From Oceanobacter antarcticus (GTDB taxonomy: Bacteria; Pseudomonadota; Gammaproteobacteria; Pseudomonadales; Oceanobacteraceae): 64,000 nucleotides of DNA. The position numbers and the translations under genes are program-made. The notes below the pieces were generated by a model. The model was not told where the DNA came from. It was given only the letters and a program-made list of their open reading frames with translations, and made no database searches. Shown piece by piece: positions 52,657-60,817 of the stretch. The stretch lies in NCBI RefSeq assembly GCF_044962685.1, contig NZ_JBBKTX010000021.1, positions 26,951-90,950 of the forward strand, read 5' to 3'. The stretch's first letter is position 1. Each line of letters opens with the position of its first letter.

Positions 52657-53580
52657 TTATTTTAACGTGCGTATGGGCTCAATACCTTGCAGGTGTTCAA
52701 AGCAGGTATCGATAGAGAGACTCAGGAAGTCCTTGATGTAGCTGTCGTCTTGCTGATCAGCCCGGATTGCAGCATACAGGGTTGGCCAGATGCCTTTCCC
52801 CAACGGCAAGGCGCTGATCAGTTTAGCATCCAGGTACGGCTGTAATGCCCAGTTCGGCAAGCAGGCAACGCCGCGCCCACTGGCGACCAGCTGAATCATC
52901 ATCAGTGTCAGTTCGGTCTGGCGATTGGCACTTGGTTCTATCCCCGCAGGCAGCAGAAAGTGTTGATAAATATCCAGGCGTTTCCGTTCAACCGGGTAGT
53001 GAATCAGGGTTTCTGACGCCAGATCGGTGGCTGAGGCCTGGGCCTGACCTGACAATGGGTGCTGATTGGAGACCGCCAGCAGGGATTGATAGCGGAATAG
53101 CGGACGATAGTGAATACGGCTGTCAGGCTCCGGGTCGGAGGTAATGACAAGGTCAATGTCTCCTCGGGTAAGCGCAGGTAAGGGATCAAAATGGAAGCTG
53201 GTGGTCAGGTCTATTTCCACATCCGGCCAGTGATCTCGAAAACGGTTAATCGCTGGCATCAGCCATTCAAAGCAGCTGTGGCATTCAATGACCATGTGCA
53301 AGCGACCGGTTTCGCCACCCGCCAGTTTTTTTAAGGCCAGTTCACACTGACGTAACTGGGGTAGTATCTGATCAGCCATCTGCAGCATTTCCAGCCCGGC
53401 ACGAGTGAAACGTAACGGCTTGGATTTACGCACAAAAAGTCTGACTCCCAGCTTGTCTTCCAGATCCTTGAGCTGGTGGGACAGCGCCGACTGTGTCAGG
53501 TACAGCCGTTTGGCGGCTTCGACAAGAGTACCGCCATCACGTAGCGCTATGAGTGTTCTGAGATGTTTGATTTCCAGCAT
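52657..53580 (-). CDS. metR: LysR-type methionine regulator MetR
   Basis: MetR uses homocysteine as co-effector to regulate metE, metH and related genes. The 307-residue product has the LysR winged helix (LEIKHLRTLIALRDGGTLVEAAKRL, TQSALSHQLKDLEDKLGVRLF) and an effector domain with the MetR-typical IECHSCFEWLMPAI, FDPLPALTRGDIDLVITSDP and LIHYPVERKRLDIY. It starts at ATG 53580, and a perfect TGAA-N5-TTCA site lies six bases upstream. No metE is adjacent. Confidence 0.92.
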   Translation of the reverse strand: MLEIKHLRTLIALRDGGTLVEAAKRLYLTQSALSHQLKDLEDKLGVRLFVRKSKPLRFTRAGLEMLQMADQILPQLRQCELALKKLAGGETGRLHMVIECHSCFEWLMPAINRFRDHWPDVEIDLTTSFHFDPLPALTRGDIDLVITSDPEPDSRIHYRPLFRYQSLLAVSNQHPLSGQAQASATDLASETLIHYPVERKRLDIYQHFLLPAGIEPSANRQTELTLMMIQLVASGRGVACLPNWALQPYLDAKLISALPLGKGIWPTLYAAIRADQQDDSYIKDFLSLSIDTCFEHLQGIEPIRTLK

Positions 53581-53585
53581 AATTT

Positions 53586-53598
53586 TGAATTTTATTCA
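53586..53598. promoter_or_regulatory. MetR-type operator before metR
   Basis: TGAA-TTTTA-TTCA is an exact match to the MetR consensus TGAA-N5-TTCA, six bases before the metR start on the minus strand. Its position suggests autorepression. Confidence 0.65.
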
Positions 53599-54040
53599 TT
53601 TTATTGAGTAATGGCATGATATTAACTCAAGTAGAATTCTGGAAGCACAGCATGATTTTTTCTGCACCACAAAACTGGCCGATAGCGTAATGTCCACGTT
53701 GTAATACCGCTGGCTTGTCTTGGTCGGGATCTGTAGCCATTGTACGTTAGCCGGATCAAGCGTCTTCGGACAGGCAATTTTTGCTTCGGTAATTGGCTTG
53801 TATACCGGTAGCTGATTCTGGTGGTTACGTGAAATACTTGGTTTTGACTTTGGCAGTATTCTGTTCACTTGATCCATCTGCCAGTCGTAGGGTATGTCAT
53901 TATTGAGGTGGAATACGGTGTTCTATACGGTGTTGGTGACCCAGGTGTTGGTCATGCTGTCTGCTGAATGGCTCTGACTGACCCGGACAATCTCTTCTGC
54001 AGGTACTTCTGCCGGTGATTGACAAACAACATGACATCAG
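53596..54040 (-). pseudogene. Possible decayed reading frame between metR and the GGDEF gene
   Basis: Between 53581 and 54080 there is no intact gene. In one minus-strand frame, protein-like sequence runs from about 54030 (CHVVCQSPAEVPAEEI) through NTWVTNTV, a TAG stop, then NTVFHLNNDIPYDW and on to YYNVDITLSAS. The TAG arises inside a 12-base tandem duplication (53913-53924 and 53925-53936); removing one copy restores an open frame. The far end is interrupted by another stop. No family was recognised. An intact 93-codon frame at 53596-53877 is the tail of this remnant. Confidence 0.35.
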
Positions 54041-54080
54041 CTTTTTGCGTCAGTTTTCTTGCAGGATAAGGGTTTATCAG

Positions 54081-55154
54081 GTGAATCATTTGTATCGGGA
54101 TATCTATCGACGTCATGCGTTGGCACTGGTTGGTGCCTTGTTGTTTACGCTGTTATATGGCTTTGGCGGGATGTTGTTCGGGGACACTGCCTGGATGATA
54201 GAACTGGCCATAGCGTTCTGGTGTGGGCTGATTTTAATCAGTTACTGGTTCTGGAGCGGACGTAGCCAGAGTTTCCGAGATTCCGGCCTGACATTACCCT
54301 ATCTGGTGTGGTCGATCATGTTTGTCACCTTGGCGATTGTGATCGTCCCGTCGGTGCATCAGATGATGATGATGGCTTATTTGGCGATGCTTCCTTTTGG
54401 CATTCTGGGGCTGGGATGGCGTGCGCTGATGGGAATTTGCTTGCTGATTGTCGGTTGTTATTCAGGGGCTGTGCTGACGCTGCAATATAGCGCTGCCGGG
54501 CCATTTGAATCAGTGCGTGAACTGTTGTTGGGGATCGCCTTTACCTTGGCAGTGATGTCGTTCGGGATAGTGGGACGTGAATTTGTATTATTGAGGGATG
54601 CTTTAGGCCGCAAGAACCGTGAGTTGCGCTTAGCGCTCGCCAGAATTGAAGAGCTGTCGACCCGGGATGAAACGACGGGGCTGATCAATCGCCGGCACTT
54701 TGTTAAAACGCTGATGGACAAACGTGCCATGTCTCGCCGGGATGGCGGTCCGTTTGTGGTTGCGCTGGTTGAAATCGATCATTTTGATGAAGTTTGCACT
54801 GAATTTGGTGAGTTCCGGGTTGAACAGATGTTGGCAGATGTGGCCCAACTGATGCTTGTGATCGTACGTGAGGTGGATGAGGTGGCCTGTTTCGGCAGGG
54901 ATAAGTTTGCTTTGATGTTGTCTGGAGCCCAGTTAATTGCGGGTGAGCAGGTGGTTGAGCGGATTCGCAAACGAATTGCTGAACAGCCAATGGCAGAGGG
55001 GATGATCTCGATAACCATTTCTGCCGGGGTTGTTCAGTACCAGCCGTCGGAATCGGTGGATGCCTTGTTACATCGCACCGATGCTCTGGTTGTCGAGGCC
55101 CGGAAGCAAGGCCGCAACCAGGTTGTCTCGCAGGGATTAACCGCGTTTGACTGA
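54081..55154 (+). CDS. Membrane protein with degenerate GGDEF domain
   Basis: The product has about five or six N-terminal membrane helices (residues about 12-170), a short coiled coil (ALGRKNRELRLALARIEEL) and a GGDEF-family domain starting STRDETTGLINRRHF. The signature loop is GRDKF instead of GGDEF, losing the metal-coordinating acidic residue, so diguanylate cyclase activity is unlikely. The product-binding I-site RxxD is kept (REVD, five residues before GRDKF). I prefer GTG 54081, preceded by AAGGG at eight bases (357 residues); GTG 54015 would add 22 residues. It may act as a c-di-GMP receptor; that is inference. Confidence 0.82.
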   Translation: MNHLYRDIYRRHALALVGALLFTLLYGFGGMLFGDTAWMIELAIAFWCGLILISYWFWSGRSQSFRDSGLTLPYLVWSIMFVTLAIVIVPSVHQMMMMAYLAMLPFGILGLGWRALMGICLLIVGCYSGAVLTLQYSAAGPFESVRELLLGIAFTLAVMSFGIVGREFVLLRDALGRKNRELRLALARIEELSTRDETTGLINRRHFVKTLMDKRAMSRRDGGPFVVALVEIDHFDEVCTEFGEFRVEQMLADVAQLMLVIVREVDEVACFGRDKFALMLSGAQLIAGEQVVERIRKRIAEQPMAEGMISITISAGVVQYQPSESVDALLHRTDALVVEARKQGRNQVVSQGLTAFD

Positions 55155-55156
55155 CG

Positions 55157-56065
55157 CTATTTCTGTGTCTGATTGAGCAGGAATTCTATCAGGGCTTTTT
55201 GTGCATGCAGGCGGTTTTCAGCCTCGTCCCAGACCACGGCACGCGGGTCGTCCATCAGCGTAGTGCTGATCTCTTCACCCCGGTGAGCAGGCAGGCAATG
55301 CATAAACAGTACGTCGTCGGCTGCTTGATCCAGCAGGGCTTCAGTCACCTGATAATGTCTGAATTTACGCAGCCGTTCTGCTTGTTCTTCTTCCTGGCCC
55401 ATGGAGGCCCAGACATCGGTAACAATCAGATGTGAGTTTCTGACTGCTTCTTCCGGTGATGCCATCAGGGTGACCTGGTCAGCACAACTGGCCAGTAACT
55501 CAGCGTTGGGTTCAAATCCTGCCGGTACAGCGATGTTGAGGTGGAAGCCGAACTGAACCGCTGCGTTAATGTAGGACTGACACATATTGTTGCCATCGCC
55601 GATCCAGGTGACAGTTTTGCCTTTGATAGAGCCTCGGTGTTCGATAAAGGTCTGCATGTCGGCCAGCAGCTGACACGGATGGTAATCATCCGTTAAGGCG
55701 TTGATAACCGGTACTGCTGAGTGTTTGGCGAACAGCTCAATATCGGCATGATCAAAGGTGCGAATCATGATGATATCAACCATACGAGACAGTACCCGTG
55801 CACTGTCTTCGATGGGCTCACCGCGGCCCAGTTGGGTATCTCGTGGCGACAGAAAAATAGCGGCACCACCGAGTTGTGTCATGCCGGCTTCAAAGGACAC
55901 TCGTGTACGAGTGGAGGATTTTTCAAAAATCATCCCCAATACCTGGTTTTTGAAGGGTTCATAGACGTCATGGCGATGTTGCATGGCCTTGAGTTCTATC
56001 GCCCGTTGTAATACCTGGCTCAGCTCCTCTGAAGTCAGATCCATCAGCGTTAAAAAATGTCTCAC
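55157..56065 (-). CDS. argF: Ornithine carbamoyltransferase
   Basis: This enzyme makes citrulline from ornithine and carbamoyl phosphate. The 302 residues contain the carbamoyl-phosphate motif FEKSSTRTRVSFE, the ALTDDYHPCQLLADM segment and the ornithine-binding MHCLPAHRGEE. It has the anabolic ArgF length and starts at ATG 56065, 22 bases after argD, forming an argD-argF operon. It converges with the GGDEF gene, leaving two bases between the stops. Confidence 0.96.
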   Translation of the reverse strand: MRHFLTLMDLTSEELSQVLQRAIELKAMQHRHDVYEPFKNQVLGMIFEKSSTRTRVSFEAGMTQLGGAAIFLSPRDTQLGRGEPIEDSARVLSRMVDIIMIRTFDHADIELFAKHSAVPVINALTDDYHPCQLLADMQTFIEHRGSIKGKTVTWIGDGNNMCQSYINAAVQFGFHLNIAVPAGFEPNAELLASCADQVTLMASPEEAVRNSHLIVTDVWASMGQEEEQAERLRKFRHYQVTEALLDQAADDVLFMHCLPAHRGEEISTTLMDDPRAVVWDEAENRLHAQKALIEFLLNQTQK

Positions 56066-56087
56066 AGCAGTTCCTTCGTTGTATCGA

Positions 56088-57257
56088 TCAATCTAGCGAA
56101 TCAATCAGGTTGCACACGATGTCGATGATCTTGTCGGCATCATCCTTGTGGAGGTTCAATGCTGGCAATAGTCGGATGACGTTGCCTGCAGTGACATTCA
56201 GCAGGATGCCGTATTCCAGACCTCTGGCCATCAGCTCGGAGCAATCCCGATCCATCACCAGTCCCATCATCAGGCCTCGACCGCGAATATCAATAAGATG
56301 AGGGTTGTTTTGCAGGCGTTGGCGGAACCCGGTGGCCAGGTATTCACCCATTTCCCGTGCGTTGGCACAGAGATTGTCAGCTTCAATGGTTTCTACTACC
56401 GACAGGGCAACGGCGCTGCAAAGCGGATTGCCGCCATAGGTGCTGCCATGGCTGCCAGGCTGCAGTACTTCGGCCGCTGCACCGCGAGCCAGACAGGCAC
56501 CGATCGGAATTCCATTGCCCAGACCTTTGGCGGTTGTGACGACGTCGGGCACAAAACCAAGTTGTTGGTATGAAAAATAGCTGCCTGTACGTCCGTTACC
56601 GGTTTGGACTTCATCGACCATCATCAACCATTTGTGCTGGTCGCAGAGTGCCCGGACTCCTTGCAGGTATTCGAGGCTGGCGGTTGCCAGGCCGCCTTCT
56701 CCTTGCACGGTTTCGAGCATTACCGCCACGACATTACTGGCATTGACGCCAGCGACTTTGGTCAGGGTATCCAGATCATTGTACGGGACACGGATAAAAC
56801 CGCTTAATAGCGGGCCAAAACCTTCTTGCGCCTTGGCATTACCAGTGGCTGTCAAGGTCGCCAGCGTTCGACCGTGAAATGCTTTGCTCATCACGATAAT
56901 GACAGGTTCATGAATACCGCGCTGATGACCGTATTTACGGGCAATCTTGATGGCTGCTTCGTTGGCTTCTGCACCAGAATTGGAGAAGAACACATTGTTC
57001 ATGCCGGAAATACGCACCAGCGCATCAGCCAGTGCCTGTTGTCGCTCGATACCGTAGAGGTTGGACGTGTGTATCAGGCGGCCAGCTTGTTCAGTCAGTG
57101 TGTTGCTGATAGCCGGGTGGGCATGACCTAGTCCGCATACGGCAATACCGCACAAGGCATCCAAGTAGGTCTTTCCATCGGTATCTGTCAGCCAACTCCC
57201 TTTACCTGAGGTAAAAGTAACGGGCAGGCGGCCATAGGTGTTCATGATCGCAGTCAT
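56088..57257 (-). CDS. argD: Acetylornithine aminotransferase
   Basis: A class III PLP aminotransferase producing N-acetylornithine (and possibly succinyl-diaminopimelate). The 389-residue product has YGRLPVTFTSGKGSWL near the start, SNSGAEANEAAIKIARKYG, MMVDEVQTGNGRTG and the PLP lysine in TTAKGLGNGIPIGA. I use ATG 57257; ATG 57245 is also possible. It heads the argD-argF operon and has a terminator-like hairpin between its promoter and its start codon. Confidence 0.95.
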   Translation of the reverse strand: MTAIMNTYGRLPVTFTSGKGSWLTDTDGKTYLDALCGIAVCGLGHAHPAISNTLTEQAGRLIHTSNLYGIERQQALADALVRISGMNNVFFSNSGAEANEAAIKIARKYGHQRGIHEPVIIVMSKAFHGRTLATLTATGNAKAQEGFGPLLSGFIRVPYNDLDTLTKVAGVNASNVVAVMLETVQGEGGLATASLEYLQGVRALCDQHKWLMMVDEVQTGNGRTGSYFSYQQLGFVPDVVTTAKGLGNGIPIGACLARGAAAEVLQPGSHGSTYGGNPLCSAVALSVVETIEADNLCANAREMGEYLATGFRQRLQNNPHLIDIRGRGLMMGLVMDRDCSELMARGLEYGILLNVTAGNVIRLLPALNLHKDDADKIIDIVCNLIDSLD

Positions 57258-57285
57258 ACAGGACGGGTTCCTCAAAACGCAAAAA

Positions 57286-57301
57286 GGCAGCCTTGGCTGC
57301 C
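57286..57301 (-). terminator. Terminator-like hairpin in the argD leader
   Basis: On the minus strand GGCAGCC-AA-GGCTGCC is followed by TTTTTGCGTTTTG. It lies between the predicted argD promoter and the argD start, only about 30 bases before the ATG, in the right place for attenuation. Confidence 0.65.
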
Positions 57302-57314
57302 CGGTAAGTTATCG

Positions 57315-57343
57315 ACTATACGAAAGCCTTTGTCTGAAGTAAA
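57315..57343 (-). promoter_or_regulatory. Sigma-70 promoter of argD
   Basis: On the minus strand TTTACT (57343-57338), a 17-base spacer and TATAGT (57320-57315). The start of transcription would fall about 10 bases before the hairpin described above. Confidence 0.65.
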
Positions 57344-57744
57344 CGGTTTTTGATGGGCATAATGGCTAGCATATTAATCGGAATGCGACGGGGTTCTGCA
57401 TTGATAAAAATGATGAATGACCAGAGTTCGGCTGGTGTCAGCGGCTAGAATGGATCATGCCTGATCATGCTATTGATGCCATTTGTTGATGCAGTATCTT
57501 ATATGCTGAAGATAAAATTAATTTGTTGGTCGCGTACTGCGTTCCTGCCTACAGTCTCCTCCAGATACGCCATTTAGAGCCATATCTATCAAATTACGGC
57601 GCTGAAATTACGGCGTTAGAAATCAACACACGGTATTCATTGTGTCACTGATGAACTGCGCTTTTGTTGATTGTTCACCTTGTTTTTTCATCGTTTGCTG
57701 CGTTTTTAGATGGTTCCTATAGTCTGCACCGGGAGTACACTCGT
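57344..57744. other. Intergenic region argD/orphan exported gene
   Basis: No gene was found. A 14-base unit starting AAATTACGGCGCTG is duplicated in tandem at 57591-57614 and beyond. A promoter for the next gene is predicted at 57695-57723 (TTGCTG, 17 bases, TATAGT). Confidence 0.6.
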
Positions 57745-58092
57745 TTGAAAAAACACACGCCGATAAGATGCCGCATGCATGCTGGCGGTTGTTCTATACG
57801 CTATGTATTAGTAGGAATGTTGACTTGTTTCAGTGTGGCTGTATCAGCGTTTGGCGTTGATGATGACAGCGAGGCTAATAGTGCGGAAGAAACAGCGTCT
57901 TTGGAGAGTGTGGAGGCAAACACTGATACTGTTGATCGTCGTGCACTTGCCAGTGATTCTGAGACGGGCAGTGACGTTGATTATCGTCGTCAAATTCAGG
58001 CTGAATGTCGCGAGCAGATCGTGACTCTGGAACTGGTTGGTCAGGAACAGGCGGATTATTTACGCCTGTGTCTGAGTCAATATGGTCTGTGA
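57745..58092 (+). CDS. Small exported protein, unknown family
   Basis: A 115-residue product with a basic N terminus and a hydrophobic segment (IRYVLVGMLTCFSVAVSAFG, about 18-37) that reads as a cleavable signal peptide. It is followed by an acidic low-complexity part rich in Ser, Glu, Asp and Thr (DDDSEANSAEETASLESVE) and a C-terminal helix with two Cys (IQAECREQIVTLEL and LRLCLSQYGL). I start it at TTG 57745, nine bases after GGGAG. Longer starts in this frame lack a ribosome site. Not recognised; a periplasmic location is inferred. Confidence 0.65.
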   Translation: MKKHTPIRCRMHAGGCSIRYVLVGMLTCFSVAVSAFGVDDDSEANSAEETASLESVEANTDTVDRRALASDSETGSDVDYRRQIQAECREQIVTLELVGQEQADYLRLCLSQYGL

Positions 58093-58133
58093 GCCGAGGC
58101 CGCCACTAGTCTGGGGCCTCTGGCTGCAGCCGG

Positions 58134-59039
58134 TTAGCCTTGTCCGCGGGTACGGGTGTGATTAATCCGGGCATTTTTTTCGATAAACAGCATGATTTTG
58201 CTGGCAACATCAATGCCAGTCGCCTCTTCAATTCCTTGAATACCCGGTGAGGAGTTGACTTCCATAACGACAGGGCCGTGGTTCGACCGTAAAATATCGA
58301 CACCTGCCACATTTAATCCCATGGTACGGGCAGCGCGAACAGCTGTTGCACGTTCGTCAGGGGTGATCTTGATCAGGCTGGCTGAGCCGCCTCGATGAAG
58401 ATTGGAGCGAAATTCACCTTCGGCTGCCTGGCGTTTCATGGCCGCTACGACCCGGTCGCCAACTACAAAACAGCGGATGTCTGCACCGCCAGCTTCCTTG
58501 ATAAATTCTTGTACCATGATATTGGCTTTCAGCCCCATAAAGGCTTCGATGACGCTTTCTGCGGCTTTGCGGGTTTCTGCCAGTACAACACCAATGCCCT
58601 GAGTACCTTCCAATAGCTTGATGACCAGTGGTGCGCCACCAACCATTGAAATCAGATCTGGAATGTCATCCGGGCTGTGAGCGAATCCCGTCACTGGCAG
58701 GCCAATGCCTTTGCGTGACATTAACTGCATGGATCTGAGTTTGTCTCTTGAGCGGCTGATGGCGACGGATTCATTCAGCGGATACACGCCCATCATTTCA
58801 AACTGGCGCAGCACGGCGGTGCCATAGAATGTAATGGATGCACCAATACGCGGTATTACAGCGTCATAGTCCTTGAGCTCGTTACCCTGATAATGGATCG
58901 ACGGCTCTACGCTATTGATATTCATATAGCAGTGCAGAGTATCGAATACGGTCACTTCGTGACCTCGCTGCTCCCCAGCTTCTACCAGGCGTCGTGTCGA
59001 GTAGAGTTTTGGATTGCGCGAAAGAATCGCGATTTTCAT
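58134..59039 (-). CDS. rimK: RimK, ATP-grasp glutamate ligase for ribosomal protein S6
   Basis: RimK adds glutamates to the C terminus of ribosomal protein S6 in E. coli and Pseudomonas. The 301-residue ATP-grasp enzyme starts MKIAILSRNPKLYSTRRLV and shows RDKLRSMQLMSRKGIGLPVTG-type sequence, the nucleotide loop KLLEGTQGIGV, DIRCFVVGDRVVAAM and the metal-binding VMEVNSSPGIQGIE. It is the last gene of a maoP-rimB-rimK unit and starts five bases after the retropepsin gene. Confidence 0.94.
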   Translation of the reverse strand: MKIAILSRNPKLYSTRRLVEAGEQRGHEVTVFDTLHCYMNINSVEPSIHYQGNELKDYDAVIPRIGASITFYGTAVLRQFEMMGVYPLNESVAISRSRDKLRSMQLMSRKGIGLPVTGFAHSPDDIPDLISMVGGAPLVIKLLEGTQGIGVVLAETRKAAESVIEAFMGLKANIMVQEFIKEAGGADIRCFVVGDRVVAAMKRQAAEGEFRSNLHRGGSASLIKITPDERATAVRAARTMGLNVAGVDILRSNHGPVVMEVNSSPGIQGIEEATGIDVASKIMLFIEKNARINHTRTRGQG

Positions 59040-59044
59040 GGTGT

Positions 59045-59464
59045 TTATTTGCTCAAATAGGTGTGTTCAACGTCAACGACGAAGCGGCCGCTAATGGCTT
59101 CTCTGCCCAAGAGCATTGGATACTTCATGCTGCCTCTGTGGGTAAGGCTGAGTTCGATAGGCCACTGCTGACCCGCGATATTAACCTGTGTACTGATAAC
59201 ATAGCGATAGCTGCGTGAGCCGTTTGAGCTGGCAATGCGTCTGCGGGCCAGTACCTGCGCTTCACATATTTGGTCAATGCGCATTTTTTCACGACTGAAC
59301 AACACATGAAAGCGTACCCAGTCCTGGTCGTCACGCTGGAAGACATTGATATGTTCCGCATGCAGACTGCTGGAGCATGCGCCCGTGTCGACCTTGGCGT
59401 GACATAGAATACCAAAGTCAGGAAGAGACAGGACTTCGAGGTAGCCCAGTGCCGGCTTAGTCAT
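59045..59464 (-). CDS. rimB: Retropepsin-like protease of the RimB family
   Basis: A 139-residue protein with the retropepsin signature AKVDTGACSSSLHA (catalytic Asp in DTGA) and a later LLGREAISGRFVVDV strand. This is the family annotated as ATP-dependent zinc protease or RimB, found beside rimK in Pseudomonas, where it is proposed to antagonise S6 glutamylation. I prefer ATG 59464, whose ATGACTAA overlaps the maoP stop by eight bases; ATG 59482 would add six residues. Confidence 0.88.
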   Translation of the reverse strand: MTKPALGYLEVLSLPDFGILCHAKVDTGACSSSLHAEHINVFQRDDQDWVRFHVLFSREKMRIDQICEAQVLARRRIASSNGSRSYRYVISTQVNIAGQQWPIELSLTHRGSMKYPMLLGREAISGRFVVDVEHTYLSK

Positions 59465-59786
59465 CGGTGTCGATGGTTTCATTGACGCCGTCAGTCACTG
59501 CGGCAGAGGATGCAGTAAAGTACACCTGTTTACGGCGTAATGCTGACAGGTATAAACACCAGGATTTCTCAATATCGGTCGTGGCTGCTTCAGTTCCATG
59601 ACAGACCGCAACAAAATGTGTTTCGACTTCGTCGGCTGGCTCTTGTATGCCTTCATGCAGGGCTTTTAACGTGACGCCGAGGGTTTCAAGAATATTCGCC
59701 TGGGCGCGGGTAAAGTCACCGGAACGATGAAAACCACGCGGAAAGTTGCGATCATCAAAGTATTTTTTAGGGCTGGCAAAACTCAT
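59457..59786 (-). CDS. maoP: MaoP (YifE, DUF413) macrodomain Ori protein
   Basis: MaoP in E. coli is required, with the site maoS, for organisation of the Ori macrodomain. The 109-residue product shares the family pattern: KKYFDDRNFPRGFHRSGDFT at the start, EVETHFVAVCHG, and EKSWCLYLSALRRKQVYFT. The start is ATG 59786, preceded by GGGGAACC. As in E. coli it lies head to head with hdfR, here separated by 131 bases, but here it also leads an operon with rimB and rimK. Confidence 0.9.
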   Translation of the reverse strand: MSFASPKKYFDDRNFPRGFHRSGDFTRAQANILETLGVTLKALHEGIQEPADEVETHFVAVCHGTEAATTDIEKSWCLYLSALRRKQVYFTASSAAVTDGVNETIDTDD

Positions 59787-59917
59787 GACTTGGTTCCCCT
59801 GTGGACGACATCTATCGTGCTGGCTGGACGCCAATGCTGTTTCGGCGGAGTATGGTCAGGGCACTTTGTGCGGTAAAACAAAAAATACTTATCGTAACGA
59901 ACATATAAATTGGTCAA

Positions 59918-60817
59918 ATGGATACTGAACTGCTTAAAACTTTTATGGAAGTCTCCCGTACCCGTCATTTTGGTCGGGCGGCAGAAAATCTTTATTTGAC
60001 CCAGTCTGCGGTCAGTTTTCGTGTGCGTCAGCTGGAAGGGTTGCTGGGTGTCGAGTTGTTTTCGCGGCAGCGCAACAATATTCAGTTAACGACGGCTGGT
60101 GAAAAACTGATGCCTCTGGCGGAAAGTACGGTGCGTCTTGAACAGAAAATACGCCAGGAAGTCGCTGCGGAGGAGGGCCAAAGCCAGCAAATGGCTGTGG
60201 GTGCCACTCCCAACCTCTGGGACGGTTTTTTGCAACAGCAGATGGCGGGGTTGCTGGATCGGGTTGATGGCTTGTCGCTGACTGCTGTTGCTCATAGTAG
60301 CGGTAATCTGATTCGCCAGATACTGGAGCGTACTCTGGATCTGGCATTTCTGTTTGATGCACCGAAAGTGGATGAACTGACGACATTGGAAGTGGCGCAT
60401 TTGCCCCTGTACCTGTGTTCGTCGGTGTCGGATATGACGATCAGTGAAGCGCTTGACCATGGATACGTGCTAGTGGATTGGGGAACAGCTTTTCAAGCGC
60501 AGCACAATCGACAGCTGAAATTGACGAGTACGCCAGCGTTGCAAACCAATACCGGGAGGATTGCACTTGACTGTATCCTGTCGAGAGGCGGTGCAGCCTA
60601 CCTACCCTGGGGATTGATTGCGGGGGCTCTTGATCAGCAAGAGTTGTTTCTTGTCCAGGATGCCCCGGTCATTCCAAGAACCGTTTATGCCAGCTTTCAC
60701 TCAAACGGTGGCAGCGAACATTTGATCGATACAGTGATCCGACAAATTGCCGCAGCTGAAACCAATACGCATCCTCTGGTTCACCATTTGGATGACGGAA
60801 TAGGAACAGAGTCCTGA
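59918..60817 (+). CDS. hdfR: LysR-type regulator HdfR
   Basis: HdfR in E. coli represses flhDC under H-NS control. The first 70 residues nearly equal the E. coli protein (MDTELLKTFMEVSRTRHFG, AAENLYLTQSAVSFRVRQLE, FSRQRNNIQLTTAGEKLMP), then the effector domain diverges. Length (299 residues) is typical. No flhDC is expected in a polar flagellate with flhF/flhG, so the targets are probably different here. Its stop overlaps the next start (TGATG), coupling it to the oxidoreductase gene. Confidence 0.9.
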   Translation: MDTELLKTFMEVSRTRHFGRAAENLYLTQSAVSFRVRQLEGLLGVELFSRQRNNIQLTTAGEKLMPLAESTVRLEQKIRQEVAAEEGQSQQMAVGATPNLWDGFLQQQMAGLLDRVDGLSLTAVAHSSGNLIRQILERTLDLAFLFDAPKVDELTTLEVAHLPLYLCSSVSDMTISEALDHGYVLVDWGTAFQAQHNRQLKLTSTPALQTNTGRIALDCILSRGGAAYLPWGLIAGALDQQELFLVQDAPVIPRTVYASFHSNGGSEHLIDTVIRQIAAAETNTHPLVHHLDDGIGTES

